A stretch of 64,000 nucleotides of DNA from Actinomadura chibensis NBRC 106107 (GCF_001552135.1 NZ_BCQP01000019.1:1-64000), one strand, 5' to 3'. Counted from the first letter of the stretch, positions 1 to 8,866 are shown. Numbers and translations are program-made. Notes: a model not told the origin generated them from the sequence alone.

Positions 1-2
1 CC

Positions 3-98
3 GTGCGTGGGCAACCTGCGTGGGCAACCTGCGTGGGCACCGTGCATGGGCACCGTGCATGGGCACCGTGCATGGGCACCGTGCGTGGGCACCGTGCA
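3..98. repeat. 13-bp minisatellite
   Basis: Seven near-identical 13-bp units (core tgggcac/tgggcaac plus cgtgca or ctgcg), with TGGG recurring exactly at 8, 21, 34, 47, 60, 73 and 86. Because 13 is not a multiple of three, all plus frames stay open through it, so the open frames here are a by-product of the repeat. The array may continue left of the window. Confidence 0.9.
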
Positions 99-205
99 GG
101 GCGTGTGCTGCGCCGTGGGCAGGGCATCGCGACGAGTCTCGCGTCCGGGCCGTTGCCTCGAATGGCGCGGGGCCGTCGCTCGACGCTTGGCGCCGGGCCT
201 CGGAC

Positions 206-305
206 CGGCCGTCGGTCTGGCCGCTGGCCGTCGGACTGGGCGTCGGATCGGCCGTCGTTCTGGGCGTCGGACTCGGGCGTCGGATCGGACGTCGGACTGG
301 GCGTT
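206..305. repeat. 12-bp imperfect tandem repeat
   Basis: Seven to eight imperfect copies of a gtcggactgggc-like unit, with GTCG recurring about every 12 bp (near 230, 242, 254, 266, 279, 291, 303). It is separate in sequence from the 13-bp array upstream. Confidence 0.75.
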
Positions 306-410
306 ATGGGGGAGCGGGGGCGGGCGGGGTGGGCGGGGTGCTGGCTGTTTCGGTTGGGCTGTCGGGCTTGATGGGTGTGGCTCGCGTTTTGTGGGGCGTC
401 GTGGTGAGGG

Positions 411-2069
411 TCAGGTCCACTTGGCGTACTGCAGGATGCGGGGCAGGTTCGGCGTGTTCCAGATGTCCACGATGAGGATCTTGGAGACGGGGAGGTACCA
501 GATGCGTTCGGTGTAGGTGAACCGTGTCCTGCGGGTGGGCCCGTACCCGTCGCGGTCCTCGCGCGTGTAGCAGGGGACGACCCATTCGCGGTACTCGGCC
601 TTCTTGGACCCGACGTCCGCGAGGCGGTTCACCGTCAGCCGGGCGCCGTGCTGGACGTCAACCGCACGCAGATCATCGTGCCCGGGGCAGCTCATGCCCT
701 CGTCCTGGCTGAACATCGAGGCATAGGTGTCGGACGTCGAGTACTTGCTCGCGACGTAGGCGCCACTGTCATTGAGGAAGGAGCGTCCTAGAACATGGAG
801 ACCGGGGCACCACGCCTGGCCGGGATAGAGCGACGCCCTGATCGGCTCGCCCTTGGAGCACGTGCTCCAGGTCCTCACGTAGAAGCTGTCGCTCGGCAGC
901 TTTTCCGATTCCCCATTCAGCGTCGTTTGGCTGTACGGGATCCCATAGGTCTTCCAGAACGCCGGGGTCTTGAGCGTGATCTCGCCGATCCGCAGCGGGA
1001 CGCCCGGCGGGGGCTGATCGGCCCGCGCGGCGGCGGGCGGCCGTTCCTCCTTGGTCGCCTCGTAGACGCCGATCCCGCCCGCGGTCGCGCCGACGACGGC
1101 CGTGCCCGCGACCGCGACGGCGGCCTTGGTGCCGACCGCGGCGAGGATCCCCGACGATCCGGCGGCCGCGCCCGCCCCCGCTCCCGCACCGGCGGCCGGG
1201 GCCAGCCCGGCGGCGAGCGGGAACAGCGCGGCGAGGGCCACGGCCGTCCCGGCGAGGGCGCGCACGCCACGCGCCTCCCAGTCCGGCCCGTAGGCGGTCC
1301 GGGCGAGTTCGTCCAGTTCGGCGACGAACGCCGCCGCGCTCGCCGGGCGGTCCGCCGGGTCTTTCGCCATGCCCCGCGCCACGAGCGGCCGCAGCGGCTC
1401 GGGCGCGTCCTCCGCCGGGACGTCCCGCGAAAGATGCCCCGCCATGATCGTCGCGCGGTCCCCGGACCCGTACGGGCGGCGTCCCGTCAGCGCCTCGAAG
1501 AACACGCAGGTGGCGGCGTAGACGTCGGCGGCGGGCGTGGCCGGTTCGCCGCGCCACTGCTCGGGCGCCATGTAGAGCGGCGTGCCCCCGCCCGGCGCGG
1601 CGCCCTCGGGCGCGGCGATCCCGAAGTCGATGAGCTTGCTCCGCCCGTCCGCCGGGACGATCACGTTCGCGGGTTTGTAGTCGCGGTGCACGACTCCGAC
1701 CGCGTGGGCGGCGGCGAGACCGAGCAGCGACCCTCTGAGCACGGCCAGCGCCGCCTCCGGCTCCAACCGCCCGTAACGGCCGAGGATCTCCTTGAACGAG
1801 ACGCCGTCCACGGCCTCCATCACGATGGCGAGGTCGTCCTCGTGCTCGACGAGCCGGAAGAGCCGCGCCACATGCGGGTCGTCCACCTGCCCGAGCATCC
1901 GCGCCTCGTGGCGGAACCGCGCCCGCGCGTCCGGGTCGGCGTCCGCGGGCAGGTACTTGATCGCGACCGGGGTGCCGCTCCCGGCGTGCCGCGCGAGCAC
2001 GACCCGCCCCTGGCCGCCGCGCCCCAACTCGCGGATCTCCTCGAACCCCGACACCCGCCATTCCGCCAC
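411..2069 (-). CDS. Membrane-anchored Hanks-type Ser/Thr protein kinase
   Basis: 552 residues from a GTG start. The kinase domain is at the N-terminus: glycine loop GRGGQGRV (about 16-23), catalytic Lys38 in VAIK, HRDYKPAN at 128-135, DFG near 148 and an APE motif near 169, all intact. An Ala/Gly-rich hydrophobic stretch of about 60 residues (roughly 265-330) should cross the membrane, leaving a 200-residue extracytoplasmic domain with several Cys that I do not recognise. The frame stays open 42 codons upstream, but that part is Pro/Gly-rich and unlike kinase N-termini, so the GTG just before the kinase fold was chosen. It lies 306 bp downstream of the SMC-like operon on the same strand. The sensor ligand cannot be inferred. 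Confidence 0.88.
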   Translation of the reverse strand: MAEWRVSGFEEIRELGRGGQGRVVLARHAGSGTPVAIKYLPADADPDARARFRHEARMLGQVDDPHVARLFRLVEHEDDLAIVMEAVDGVSFKEILGRYGRLEPEAALAVLRGSLLGLAAAHAVGVVHRDYKPANVIVPADGRSKLIDFGIAAPEGAAPGGGTPLYMAPEQWRGEPATPAADVYAATCVFFEALTGRRPYGSGDRATIMAGHLSRDVPAEDAPEPLRPLVARGMAKDPADRPASAAAFVAELDELARTAYGPDWEARGVRALAGTAVALAALFPLAAGLAPAAGAGAGAGAAAGSSGILAAVGTKAAVAVAGTAVVGATAGGIGVYEATKEERPPAAARADQPPPGVPLRIGEITLKTPAFWKTYGIPYSQTTLNGESEKLPSDSFYVRTWSTCSKGEPIRASLYPGQAWCPGLHVLGRSFLNDSGAYVASKYSTSDTYASMFSQDEGMSCPGHDDLRAVDVQHGARLTVNRLADVGSKKAEYREWVVPCYTREDRDGYGPTRRTRFTYTERIWYLPVSKILIVDIWNTPNLPRILQYAKWT

Positions 2070-2375
2070 GGGCCCGCTCCTCAGGCTAGGTCTGGAATTT
2101 CCCCCATTCTGACGCCGCCCCGGCGCGGCGGGTTGGCCCCGCGACCACAGTCCCTCCGGACCAGACGGCGGCTCCGTGCCCCCGGCCCACTCCACGCCCG
2201 TGCCTCACGTCAGGAATCGCGGCCACTCGATGCGGAGTTGGTCGACGTCGCAGCCGTTCTGCCCGCGCCGAGCGACACCGCGCCGGTCGATGTCACCGCG
2301 GAACGCACTTCGGATGACGCCACGCTGACCAACGTCGCGGTGGGTGATGTTGAGGCGATTGACGGTGCGCCGCGA
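2070..2375. other. Intergenic region between SMC-like operon and kinase
   Basis: 306 bp between two minus-strand genes. It must hold the kinase promoter and any terminator of the SMC-like operon, but I see no clear hairpin with a T-tract and no strong -10/-35 pair. Short open frames on both strands have no recognisable similarity. Confidence 0.5.
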
Positions 2376-5300
2376 CTACTCCGGTTCATGCGCTGTGACG
2401 GGGGACGTGCTTGGCGAGCGGGCGATCTGGTCGGCCAGCTTGCGGACGCGGGGCCCGTGGTCGTCGTAGCCGACGACGACCGGGGGCTCGTTGTAGGGCA
2501 TCGTGTCGGACGAGCGGCGCAGTTTCACATACTGTCCGCAGGCGTCGATCGCGTACGGCTCCATGTCGTCCTGGAGCGCGCCGATCACCGTGATGCCGTG
2601 CGTCTCGCCGATCTTGCGGAACAGCGCCACGGCCTCCTTGCGGTGCTCCTTGCCGAGGTTCCGGCCGAGCTCGTCGAGGACGAGGCAGAGGCGTCCGCCG
2701 CCGGAGCTCGCGAGCGCCGCCGCGCACACCAGCTTGACTGCCTTCTCGTCCATGAGCGCGGTGTTGGCGCGCCGGTTGTACGGGACGTAGCGCTGCCCTT
2801 CCGAGCGCCGCCATTTCGGCGTGACCCGCCAGCGCCATTCCTGCTCCGGGTCGCCCGGCTGCTCGGGTGTGGGGAATTCCAGCGTCGCGCCATAGCCGCC
2901 GTACGCGACGTCGAGTTTCTCGAACTCGTCCGACACCCTCTGGAGGCGGGCCCGGATCGCGGCCGTCAGCGCGGTGCGGTGCGCTTCCGCCGCGCCCGCC
3001 GCCTCCGCCGCGCCCTTCTGCGCCTTCTCCAGGTCGGCGCGGCGCGCCGACAACTGCACTTCGATTTGGCGGCGCTGGTGCTTCTCGTAGTCGTCCTGCT
3101 GACGCAGATACGCTTCCAGGGATTTCGCCAGGCGCGGGAACGTCGCCTGCTCCCGGTCGGTGCGCCGCCCTTCGCCCTCGGCGCGTTCGCGCAGGAGAAA
3201 ACGCGTCTCCTCGGGCATGTCCTCGTCGGACGGCCCGTCCGGGAAGACGCGGCGGAGCGCCTCCGAAAGGTGCTTCTCGGCGGTGTGCCACCATTCGGCG
3301 GGCGTCCAGGTGGCCTCGTCCTCGTCCAGTGCGGACAGCCATTCGGCCGCGCCCTCCCGGGTGCCGCCCCACTCCTTCTCCAAGGCGTCCAGGCCGAGCA
3401 CGGCGCGCTTGTCTGCCAACTCGGACGACGCCCGCCGGACCTTGTCCCGCTCCCGTTCGTGCGCCTCCCGGCGGCCCCGGAGCCGGTCGATCTCCAGCGC
3501 CCGCGTGTCGGCCTTCGCCTGCAGCCGCCGCAGCGTCTGCTCCGCCGCGCCGAGCCGCGGGCCCAGCCGGGACTCGCCCGCGGCCAGCTCCTCCAGGCGT
3601 TCGCGCAGCTCCGTCATCGTTTCGCGGACGGCGTCCAGTTCGTCGGCCGCGCCCGCGCCCGCGAGCCGCCGCCCGGCGAGGGCCACGTCGGCGGCGGCGT
3701 CGGACGTGGCCCGCCGCGCCCGCTCCAGGGCCTCCCGCGCGGTCTCGAGCGCGGCGTGCGCCGCCCGGACACGCGCCACCCGCCCCGTGACCGGCTCCGC
3801 GAAACCGCCCACGACGACGACTCCGGCACCGCCTTCCGCCGTGTCGCCGGAGTGGACGGGGTCGCCCGCTAGAGCACCGAAGAACCGTCCAAGCGGCGGC
3901 TCACAACGCACACCTTCCGGCAAACCCGCACCCCCGGCCAGGCCCCTGCCTTCGGCCAGGCCCCTGCCTTCGGCCAGGCCCCTGCCTTCGGCCAGGCCCC
4001 TGCCCTGGGCCAGGGCGGTGCCTTCGGCCAGGGCGGTGCCTTCGGCTGGGCCTCCGCCCTCGGACAGGCGCTTGCTCTCGGACAGGCGCTTGCTCTCGGA
4101 CGGGGCGGTGCTCGCGGGTTGGGCGGTGCTGGCGGGTGGGGCGGTGCCGTCGGGTGGGGCGGTGCCGTCGGGCTGGGTCGCGCTGTTGGGCGCGGCGCTG
4201 CCGTCGGGTTGCGTGGCGCTGTGGGATTGGGCCGTGCTGTTGGACTTCACCGTGCCGCTGGGTGGGGGGCCGCCACCGTGCTGGGTGGGGGTGGTGGCGT
4301 CCGCGGGGACGATCATGGAGCCGGGCATGTTCTTGAGGGCGGTGACGGCGGCGTCGAGGTCGTCCGCGCTGACGACGACGGCCTCCCGGTATGGCCACAG
4401 CGCGGCCTCCCAGCGTTCCCGGACGTCGTCCGCCAGCTCCACCGCGTCCAGCAGGCCGACCGCGGCGATCCCCTCGGCGGCGAGCGCGCGGATCTGCGCG
4501 GGGGCGCTGCCCTCGCCCGCCTCCGCCTCGGCGAGGGACCGCTCGGCGCGGGCGACCGCGCCCTTCGCCATGCCCAGTTCCTGCTGCGCCTCGTCCCGCC
4601 GCGCCTCCGCGGCGGCCAGTTCAGCGCGGGCGGCGGCGCCGTCGCGGCCGTCCGCTTCGCGCCGCCGCTCCTCCAGCGCGGACACCTGGCGGCGCAGCTC
4701 GTCCAGCCGGTCGCGGGCGACGGCCTTGTCCGCGGCGAGCTTGGCCGCCTGGCCCTTCAGCTCGGCGAGGGCCGCCCCGGCCTCCTGCAACTGCGCGTCG
4801 AGGGCCCCGCCGGTGAGCTGCTCGATCTCGCGTTCGGCGGCCTTCGCGGCGGCGGCCAGCTCCTCGCCCTCCGCGCGCAGCCGCTCCTGCTCGGCGGCGT
4901 GCGCGGCGTCGGCGGCGGACGCGTCCGCGAGCAGCCGCGCCTGCCGTGTCCGCCAGTGCCGCAGCGCCGCCGCGACCTCGTCACGGGCCCGGTCGCGGCG
5001 GTCGAACGTCTTCAGCAGGGACGCGGCGTCGCGCTCCCAGTCGGCGAGCCGCTCGGCGGCCTCCGCCGCCTTGGCGCGCTCGCGGTGCTCCTCGGCCCGG
5101 GACTTGCGCTCGGCCTCGAGCTCGCGGTCGAGCCCGGTCAGCGCGGCGATGGCGCTGAAGATCCGCTCGGGGCTGATCTCGTTCAGCGGCTGCGACAGCA
5201 GGTTGGTCGCGACCTTCGACCTCACCGACGTGGACAGGAACGACACGCACCGGACCTGCCCCCCGTACAGGACGCGGGACAGGTCCTTGGCGACCAGGTC

Positions 5301-5849
5301 GCGGCGCCCGGCGCTTCGCGGCAGACCGGCCCACAGCCGGTCCGCAAGCGAGACCCGCTCGGCCTCGGACGGCGCCGCCGCGAGGTGGACGCCGTCCCGC
5401 CAGCGGATCTCCAGGTGCGGCGCGTCCACGTTCACGCGCAGCCAGACGGTGACGGCGGTCTCCCCGTCGTCCTCCGCCGGGTCGGGGTGGTCGAAGACAC
5501 CGACGATGTAGCCGTGGTCCGCGCTCGCCCACTGGCTGTCGCCCTGCGCGGCGAGTTCCGCGTTGAACAGCAGCTCCGCCACCGCGCGCGCTCCGGACGC
5601 GAACCGCCACTGCTCGTCCCCGAGCAGCGCCGTGATGGCGGCTATGAAGGACGACTTGCCCGCGCCGTTGGAGTCCTTCGGGCCCTGCCCGGCGACCACG
5701 ATCAGCGTCCCCGGGACGGTCGGGACTGGGTGCGTGGACAGCCGCGAGATGTTCACCGCCTGCACCGCGACCAGCGTCCGGTCGCCCACCACGTTCTCCG
5801 CGTCGCCGCGCGCCGGGACCGGCACCAGTGGTTCGAGGACGGCCGTCAT
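2376..5849 (-). CDS. SMC/MukB/JetC-like coiled-coil ATPase
   Basis: 1157 residues. Walker A (SNGAGKSS, about 60-67) is near the N-terminus and Walker B (LCLVLDEL, about 1055) near the C-terminus, separated by two long Ala/Glu/Arg-rich coiled coils (roughly 230-450 and 690-900) around a globular middle: the SMC plan. The gene organisation resembles MukB/MksB/JetC more than canonical Smc. I see no textbook LSGG signature. The middle, where an SMC hinge would sit, is interrupted by an about 135-residue hexapeptide-repeat segment (about 515-650). The ATG start overlaps the preceding gene's stop by 4 nt (ATGA). It is the last of four coupled genes. Inferred role: DNA-engaging motor of a condensin-like complex, for chromosome organisation or anti-plasmid defence; it could also be a TIGR02680-like P-loop protein. 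Confidence 0.8.
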   Translation of the reverse strand: MTAVLEPLVPVPARGDAENVVGDRTLVAVQAVNISRLSTHPVPTVPGTLIVVAGQGPKDSNGAGKSSFIAAITALLGDEQWRFASGARAVAELLFNAELAAQGDSQWASADHGYIVGVFDHPDPAEDDGETAVTVWLRVNVDAPHLEIRWRDGVHLAAAPSEAERVSLADRLWAGLPRSAGRRDLVAKDLSRVLYGGQVRCVSFLSTSVRSKVATNLLSQPLNEISPERIFSAIAALTGLDRELEAERKSRAEEHRERAKAAEAAERLADWERDAASLLKTFDRRDRARDEVAAALRHWRTRQARLLADASAADAAHAAEQERLRAEGEELAAAAKAAEREIEQLTGGALDAQLQEAGAALAELKGQAAKLAADKAVARDRLDELRRQVSALEERRREADGRDGAAARAELAAAEARRDEAQQELGMAKGAVARAERSLAEAEAGEGSAPAQIRALAAEGIAAVGLLDAVELADDVRERWEAALWPYREAVVVSADDLDAAVTALKNMPGSMIVPADATTPTQHGGGPPPSGTVKSNSTAQSHSATQPDGSAAPNSATQPDGTAPPDGTAPPASTAQPASTAPSESKRLSESKRLSEGGGPAEGTALAEGTALAQGRGLAEGRGLAEGRGLAEGRGLAGGAGLPEGVRCEPPLGRFFGALAGDPVHSGDTAEGGAGVVVVGGFAEPVTGRVARVRAAHAALETAREALERARRATSDAAADVALAGRRLAGAGAADELDAVRETMTELRERLEELAAGESRLGPRLGAAEQTLRRLQAKADTRALEIDRLRGRREAHERERDKVRRASSELADKRAVLGLDALEKEWGGTREGAAEWLSALDEDEATWTPAEWWHTAEKHLSEALRRVFPDGPSDEDMPEETRFLLRERAEGEGRRTDREQATFPRLAKSLEAYLRQQDDYEKHQRRQIEVQLSARRADLEKAQKGAAEAAGAAEAHRTALTAAIRARLQRVSDEFEKLDVAYGGYGATLEFPTPEQPGDPEQEWRWRVTPKWRRSEGQRYVPYNRRANTALMDEKAVKLVCAAALASSGGGRLCLVLDELGRNLGKEHRKEAVALFRKIGETHGITVIGALQDDMEPYAIDACGQYVKLRRSSDTMPYNEPPVVVGYDDHGPRVRKLADQIARSPSTSPVTAHEPE
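3915..4260. repeat. 18-bp coding repeat inside the SMC-like ATPase
   Basis: Runs of 18-bp units (ggccaggcccctgccttc-type, four near-identical copies between 3940 and 4012, then variants) encode hexapeptides such as GLAEGR, SESKRL and variants of GTALAE and PDGTAP. About 15-18 units keep the reading frame, so the array can change copy number without breaking the protein. Confidence 0.85.
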
Positions 5850-6502
5850 GCGTTCTCCCCCTGCTCGCGTTCCCGGCCCCTGCGGCGCGCCCGGATCGCC
5901 GCGGCGAGCGGCGAGTCCGGGCCCGCGGCCAGGATCAGCTCTTCTTGCAGCCGCCGCCGCGCGGCGCCGGTCAGCCGGTGGAACTGCGGGCCGGGGACGA
6001 AGCCGCCGGCGTCGTCCGCGCCCGCCTTGACCTGCGACACCAGTCCGGCGAGGCGGAGCCTGCGCAGCGCGGCGTCCAGCTCCCCGACGGGCAGCTGGGT
6101 GCGGCGGCGCAGCTCGTCCAGCGGGGTCGGATGTGGCGACAGCCAGGTGTCGTCGGAGAGCAGGCCCGCCGCCCGCGGGATCGCCACCGAGTGGATCAGG
6201 ACGAGCGTCAGCACCGCCCGCTCCCGTACCGGCGGGACGCATTCTGGGTCTTTCGCCAGTTCAGCGGCGATGTCGTCCCGGTATCCGGAGGTCCAGCGCG
6301 TCTGCTCGTGGCGGACGAGCGTGCGGCCGCTGAGCGCGAGCATCTCCTCGACCGTCCGGCGGAGCGCGGGCTCCCGCAGCGCGGCGAACCGGACCTCGGG
6401 GACGGGCTCGGCCGCGTGCTCGACCGCCATGTACGCGGCGACCAGCTCGGCCCGGCGCCGTTCGTCGTACGACCGCAGCAGGCCCTCGAACAGGTCAGTC
6501 AT
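5846..6502 (-). CDS. Small winged-helix (kite/MukE/JetB-like) subunit
   Basis: 218 residues, starting MTDLFEGLLRSYDERRR. Two helical, winged-helix-like stretches are visible: about 90-125, and 130-175 where a DELRRR-VGELDAALRRLRLAGLV pattern looks like a recognition helix plus wing. Size and place, directly before the SMC-like ATPase, fit the kite subunits MukE/MksE/JetB that bind the kleisin. The start overlaps the upstream gene by 8 nt and the stop overlaps the ATPase start by 4 nt, so the stoichiometry is probably translationally coupled. The frame runs further upstream, but that part is Pro/Arg-rich and lies inside the neighbour. The kite assignment is inference from position and helical pattern. 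Confidence 0.7.
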   Translation of the reverse strand: MTDLFEGLLRSYDERRRAELVAAYMAVEHAAEPVPEVRFAALREPALRRTVEEMLALSGRTLVRHEQTRWTSGYRDDIAAELAKDPECVPPVRERAVLTLVLIHSVAIPRAAGLLSDDTWLSPHPTPLDELRRRTQLPVGELDAALRRLRLAGLVSQVKAGADDAGGFVPGPQFHRLTGAARRRLQEELILAAGPDSPLAAAIRARRRGREREQGENA

Positions 6503-7493
6503 CGCCGTCCTGCCTGGGCTTCTCCGCGGTGCCCGGCAGTTCGCCGGACGAGCTGGCCGCTGGTTCGGCGGGTGGGTTATCCACAGGTTCGGGTTTTTCG
6601 GCGGCGGGGTCGGACGGCGCGGGAGGGTCTGAGGGCAGGGGGAGATCGAGGTCGTTCGGAGGTGCCGATGACGCGCCGCTCGCTTCAACGGCAGGCCGTG
6701 GCCCGGCCTGCGGGTGCTTCGACTCCGAGTGCTCCGGCTCCGAGGGCTCGTGCTGCGGTGGCTCGGGTTGTGATGGCTCGGGCTGCGAAGGCCCGGTTTT
6801 CGAAGGCCCGGGTTCCGGGGACTCGGGCGTTGGGGGTTCCGGGGCCGGGGGTTCGGGCAGGCGGTGGAGGAGGTCGCGGAGGGAGGCGAGCGAGCCCTCC
6901 GCCCAGAGCGCGACCCGGGGGCCCGGGCGGACGCTCCCGGAGGTCTCGTCGAGGAGCAGCCAGCCGGTGTCCGCCAGGCGGCGCAGTTCGCCGGTGGCCC
7001 AGCGGCGGGTCAGGTCGGTGTCGCCGCGCGTCATGTTCGCGTACACGTCCAGGACGTCCGCGACCGTTGCGGCCGTGCCCGGCCAGGGCGCGTCGTCGAG
7101 GCGCCGCCAGCAGCAGCGGAGCGCGGCGGCGAGGACGCGGCGGGCCAGTCCCGCGCGGTCCAGCGGCATGGGCGCGGTGTCGTACTCCTCCAGGAGCGCG
7201 GGCGTGGCGCCGTCCGGCCAGACGGGGAGGAGCCAGACGCGGGCGCCGTCCGTCGCCGCGGCCGTGCCCGGCGGGACGGGAGCGGCCGCCGGGATCGACG
7301 GCGCGCCCAGCGCGCGGGCGCGTGCGCGGGCCAGCACGTGCGGGTCCACGGCCGGAGCGGTGGACGGAGCGGCGGGCGGAGCGACACGCGAGACGGCGCG
7401 CGGGGCGGGGTCAGCGGACGGGTCAGCGGACGGGGCGACATGCCGGGCGCCGGGCGGGACGGCGGCGGCGTCCCGTGGTGGGGGAACGGTCAC
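6495..7493 (-). CDS. Condensin-like operon protein with Pro/Glu-rich tail
   Basis: 332 residues from a GTG that overlaps the previous stop as GTGA. An Ala/Pro-rich N-terminal 60 residues lead into a folded core (about 85-220) that ends in a winged-helix-like segment (RRWATGELRRLADTGWLLLD). A 110-residue tail follows, dominated by short Pro/Glu/Ser repeats (EPSQPEP-type) with no predicted fold. I do not recognise the family. As the second gene of the set it may be another kite-type or kleisin-associated subunit, with the tail acting as linker or tether. Its tight coupling on both sides argues it is an obligate partner. Confidence 0.65.
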   Translation of the reverse strand: MTVPPPRDAAAVPPGARHVAPSADPSADPAPRAVSRVAPPAAPSTAPAVDPHVLARARARALGAPSIPAAAPVPPGTAAATDGARVWLLPVWPDGATPALLEEYDTAPMPLDRAGLARRVLAAALRCCWRRLDDAPWPGTAATVADVLDVYANMTRGDTDLTRRWATGELRRLADTGWLLLDETSGSVRPGPRVALWAEGSLASLRDLLHRLPEPPAPEPPTPESPEPGPSKTGPSQPEPSQPEPPQHEPSEPEHSESKHPQAGPRPAVEASGASSAPPNDLDLPLPSDPPAPSDPAAEKPEPVDNPPAEPAASSSGELPGTAEKPRQDGDD

Positions 7494-8701
7494 GGGCCCG
7501 TCCTCTCGAACCAGCCGGGAGACACCCAGGTCGGGGTGCCTTCGGGCCGCACGGTCAGATCGTCCGACCAGATGAGCCGATAGGGGAGTTCGGGATGCAG
7601 GTGCACGGAAGACAGGTCGGCGAGGATGCGGCGCGCCGCGGGCCAGTCCTGGGCGAGGACGTCCTCGACGGCGACCCGGTCGCGGCCCCGCAGGACCTGC
7701 TCGGCGATGTCGCGGAGCCGGTCGGCCGCGGCCGTGTCGGAGCCCGTGTCGCCCGACAGGCCGGTGTCCGGGACCGCTGGGCGCGGCGGCGCGGGACGTG
7801 GGGGCGTCGCGCGCGGGCCGTCCTCCACGGCGGTCACCACCGCCGACGGCTCGTGCCACGGCGCGGCGGCGTCGAAGACGAACCCGTCCAGGACGGCGGC
7901 GAGGTCCTCGCGGGACGCGGTGCGCGCGAACGTCCGCCACGTCTCGGGCGGCAGGAGGGTGAGGTTTCGGGTGGTGCCCGCCGAGTCGGACAGGCGGGCG
8001 GCGGCGCGGCGGGACGCGTCGCCGTAGGCGTAGATGGCGGCGCGCAGGTCGGTGCACGTCCGGTCGAGCTGCGGCCACCGGCGCAGGATCGCGCCGTGCA
8101 GCCGCTCCGCGCGCACCAGGATCTCCTCGGTGCCCCACAGCTTCGGCGCCTGCTCGCGAAGCTCCTCGATCGTCCCGTTCGTCAGCGTGACCAGCTCGAC
8201 GCTCCACAGCCGGAACGCGCGCGCCAGGCCGTCCGCGCCGTCGCGCGCCTGCTCCGGCGTCATCCGCGGGTCGGCGACGTTGAGCTGCTCCAGGGCGAGC
8301 AGGCGGTGCATCTCGCTCTGGCCGCCGTCCAGCATCATCCGCCGGACGAACATCAGCCCGACCACGCTCGTGAACGAGGCCCGGTAGCGGAGCTGGTTCG
8401 GCTTCGGGAACACCTCCCGGACGGCGCCGAGCCCCTTCAACACCCGCAGCCGGTTCTCGAACACTTCCGGCGGGTACCGGCGGCACACGTACCGCATCTG
8501 CTCGCGGCTCAGCCCGTCCTCGCCCGCGTCGGCGAACGCGGCGAGCAGCGTCTCGGCGACGTCCACGAGTTCCGGGTCGTCCACGACGGCGCCGCTGTCG
8601 CGGGCCAGCGCGGCGAACATCTGCCGGTAGACGCCCAGCACCGCCTCGCCGACCAGCACGTCGTCGAGGCTGGCGGCCGCGTTCTCGGAGGCGGTGGACA
8701 C
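7490..8701 (-). CDS. Kleisin-sized first subunit of the condensin-like operon
   Basis: 403 residues from a GTG start at the head of the four-gene operon. It is mostly helical, with an N-terminal helical domain (about 10-120), a middle segment rich in Arg/Leu helices (150-265), a Pro/Ala/Gly linker (about 300-330) and a small C-terminal domain with a DRLRDIAEQVL...VEDVLAQDWPAARRIL pattern that could be a winged helix. Two terminal domains joined by a linker, ahead of kite and SMC genes, is what MukF/MksF/JetA kleisins look like. I cannot match it to a named family by eye. The 115 bp upstream of its start are shared with the divergent LAL regulator. Confidence 0.65.
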   Translation of the reverse strand: MSTASENAAASLDDVLVGEAVLGVYRQMFAALARDSGAVVDDPELVDVAETLLAAFADAGEDGLSREQMRYVCRRYPPEVFENRLRVLKGLGAVREVFPKPNQLRYRASFTSVVGLMFVRRMMLDGGQSEMHRLLALEQLNVADPRMTPEQARDGADGLARAFRLWSVELVTLTNGTIEELREQAPKLWGTEEILVRAERLHGAILRRWPQLDRTCTDLRAAIYAYGDASRRAAARLSDSAGTTRNLTLLPPETWRTFARTASREDLAAVLDGFVFDAAAPWHEPSAVVTAVEDGPRATPPRPAPPRPAVPDTGLSGDTGSDTAAADRLRDIAEQVLRGRDRVAVEDVLAQDWPAARRILADLSSVHLHPELPYRLIWSDDLTVRPEGTPTWVSPGWFERTGP

Positions 8702-8866
8702 GGCGCACTACGGTACGGCCCGCGCGCCGCCAAGGTGGAATCGGCGGCCCCCTCCGTGGACAATCGAGAACGCGAAAGCGTGGCGGTGCACGGAGAGCGA
8801 TGCCACACTCACGCCATGACGGATGTCCCGGCCGCGGGGCGCACCGGGCACGGAACGGCAGGGAAC

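Larger units (their letters stand above)
1..410. other. Gene-free repeat-rich spacer
   Basis: No open frame here has a recognisable domain or a convincing ribosome site. The stretch holds the 13-bp and 12-bp arrays and a G-rich tract (305-360), and ends at the stop codon of the downstream minus-strand kinase. It would be the 3' flank of that kinase. Confidence 0.7.

Noticed and set aside
795..3872. 1025-codon plus-strand open frame
   Set aside because: It is antisense to the kinase and SMC-like genes; Arg/Pro/Gly-rich composition, no domain and no start signal. A product of high GC3.
5828..8866. Upstream extension of the LAL regulator frame by 1000 codons
   Set aside because: Antisense to the whole condensin-like operon and of shadow composition; homologous regulators start near 8867.
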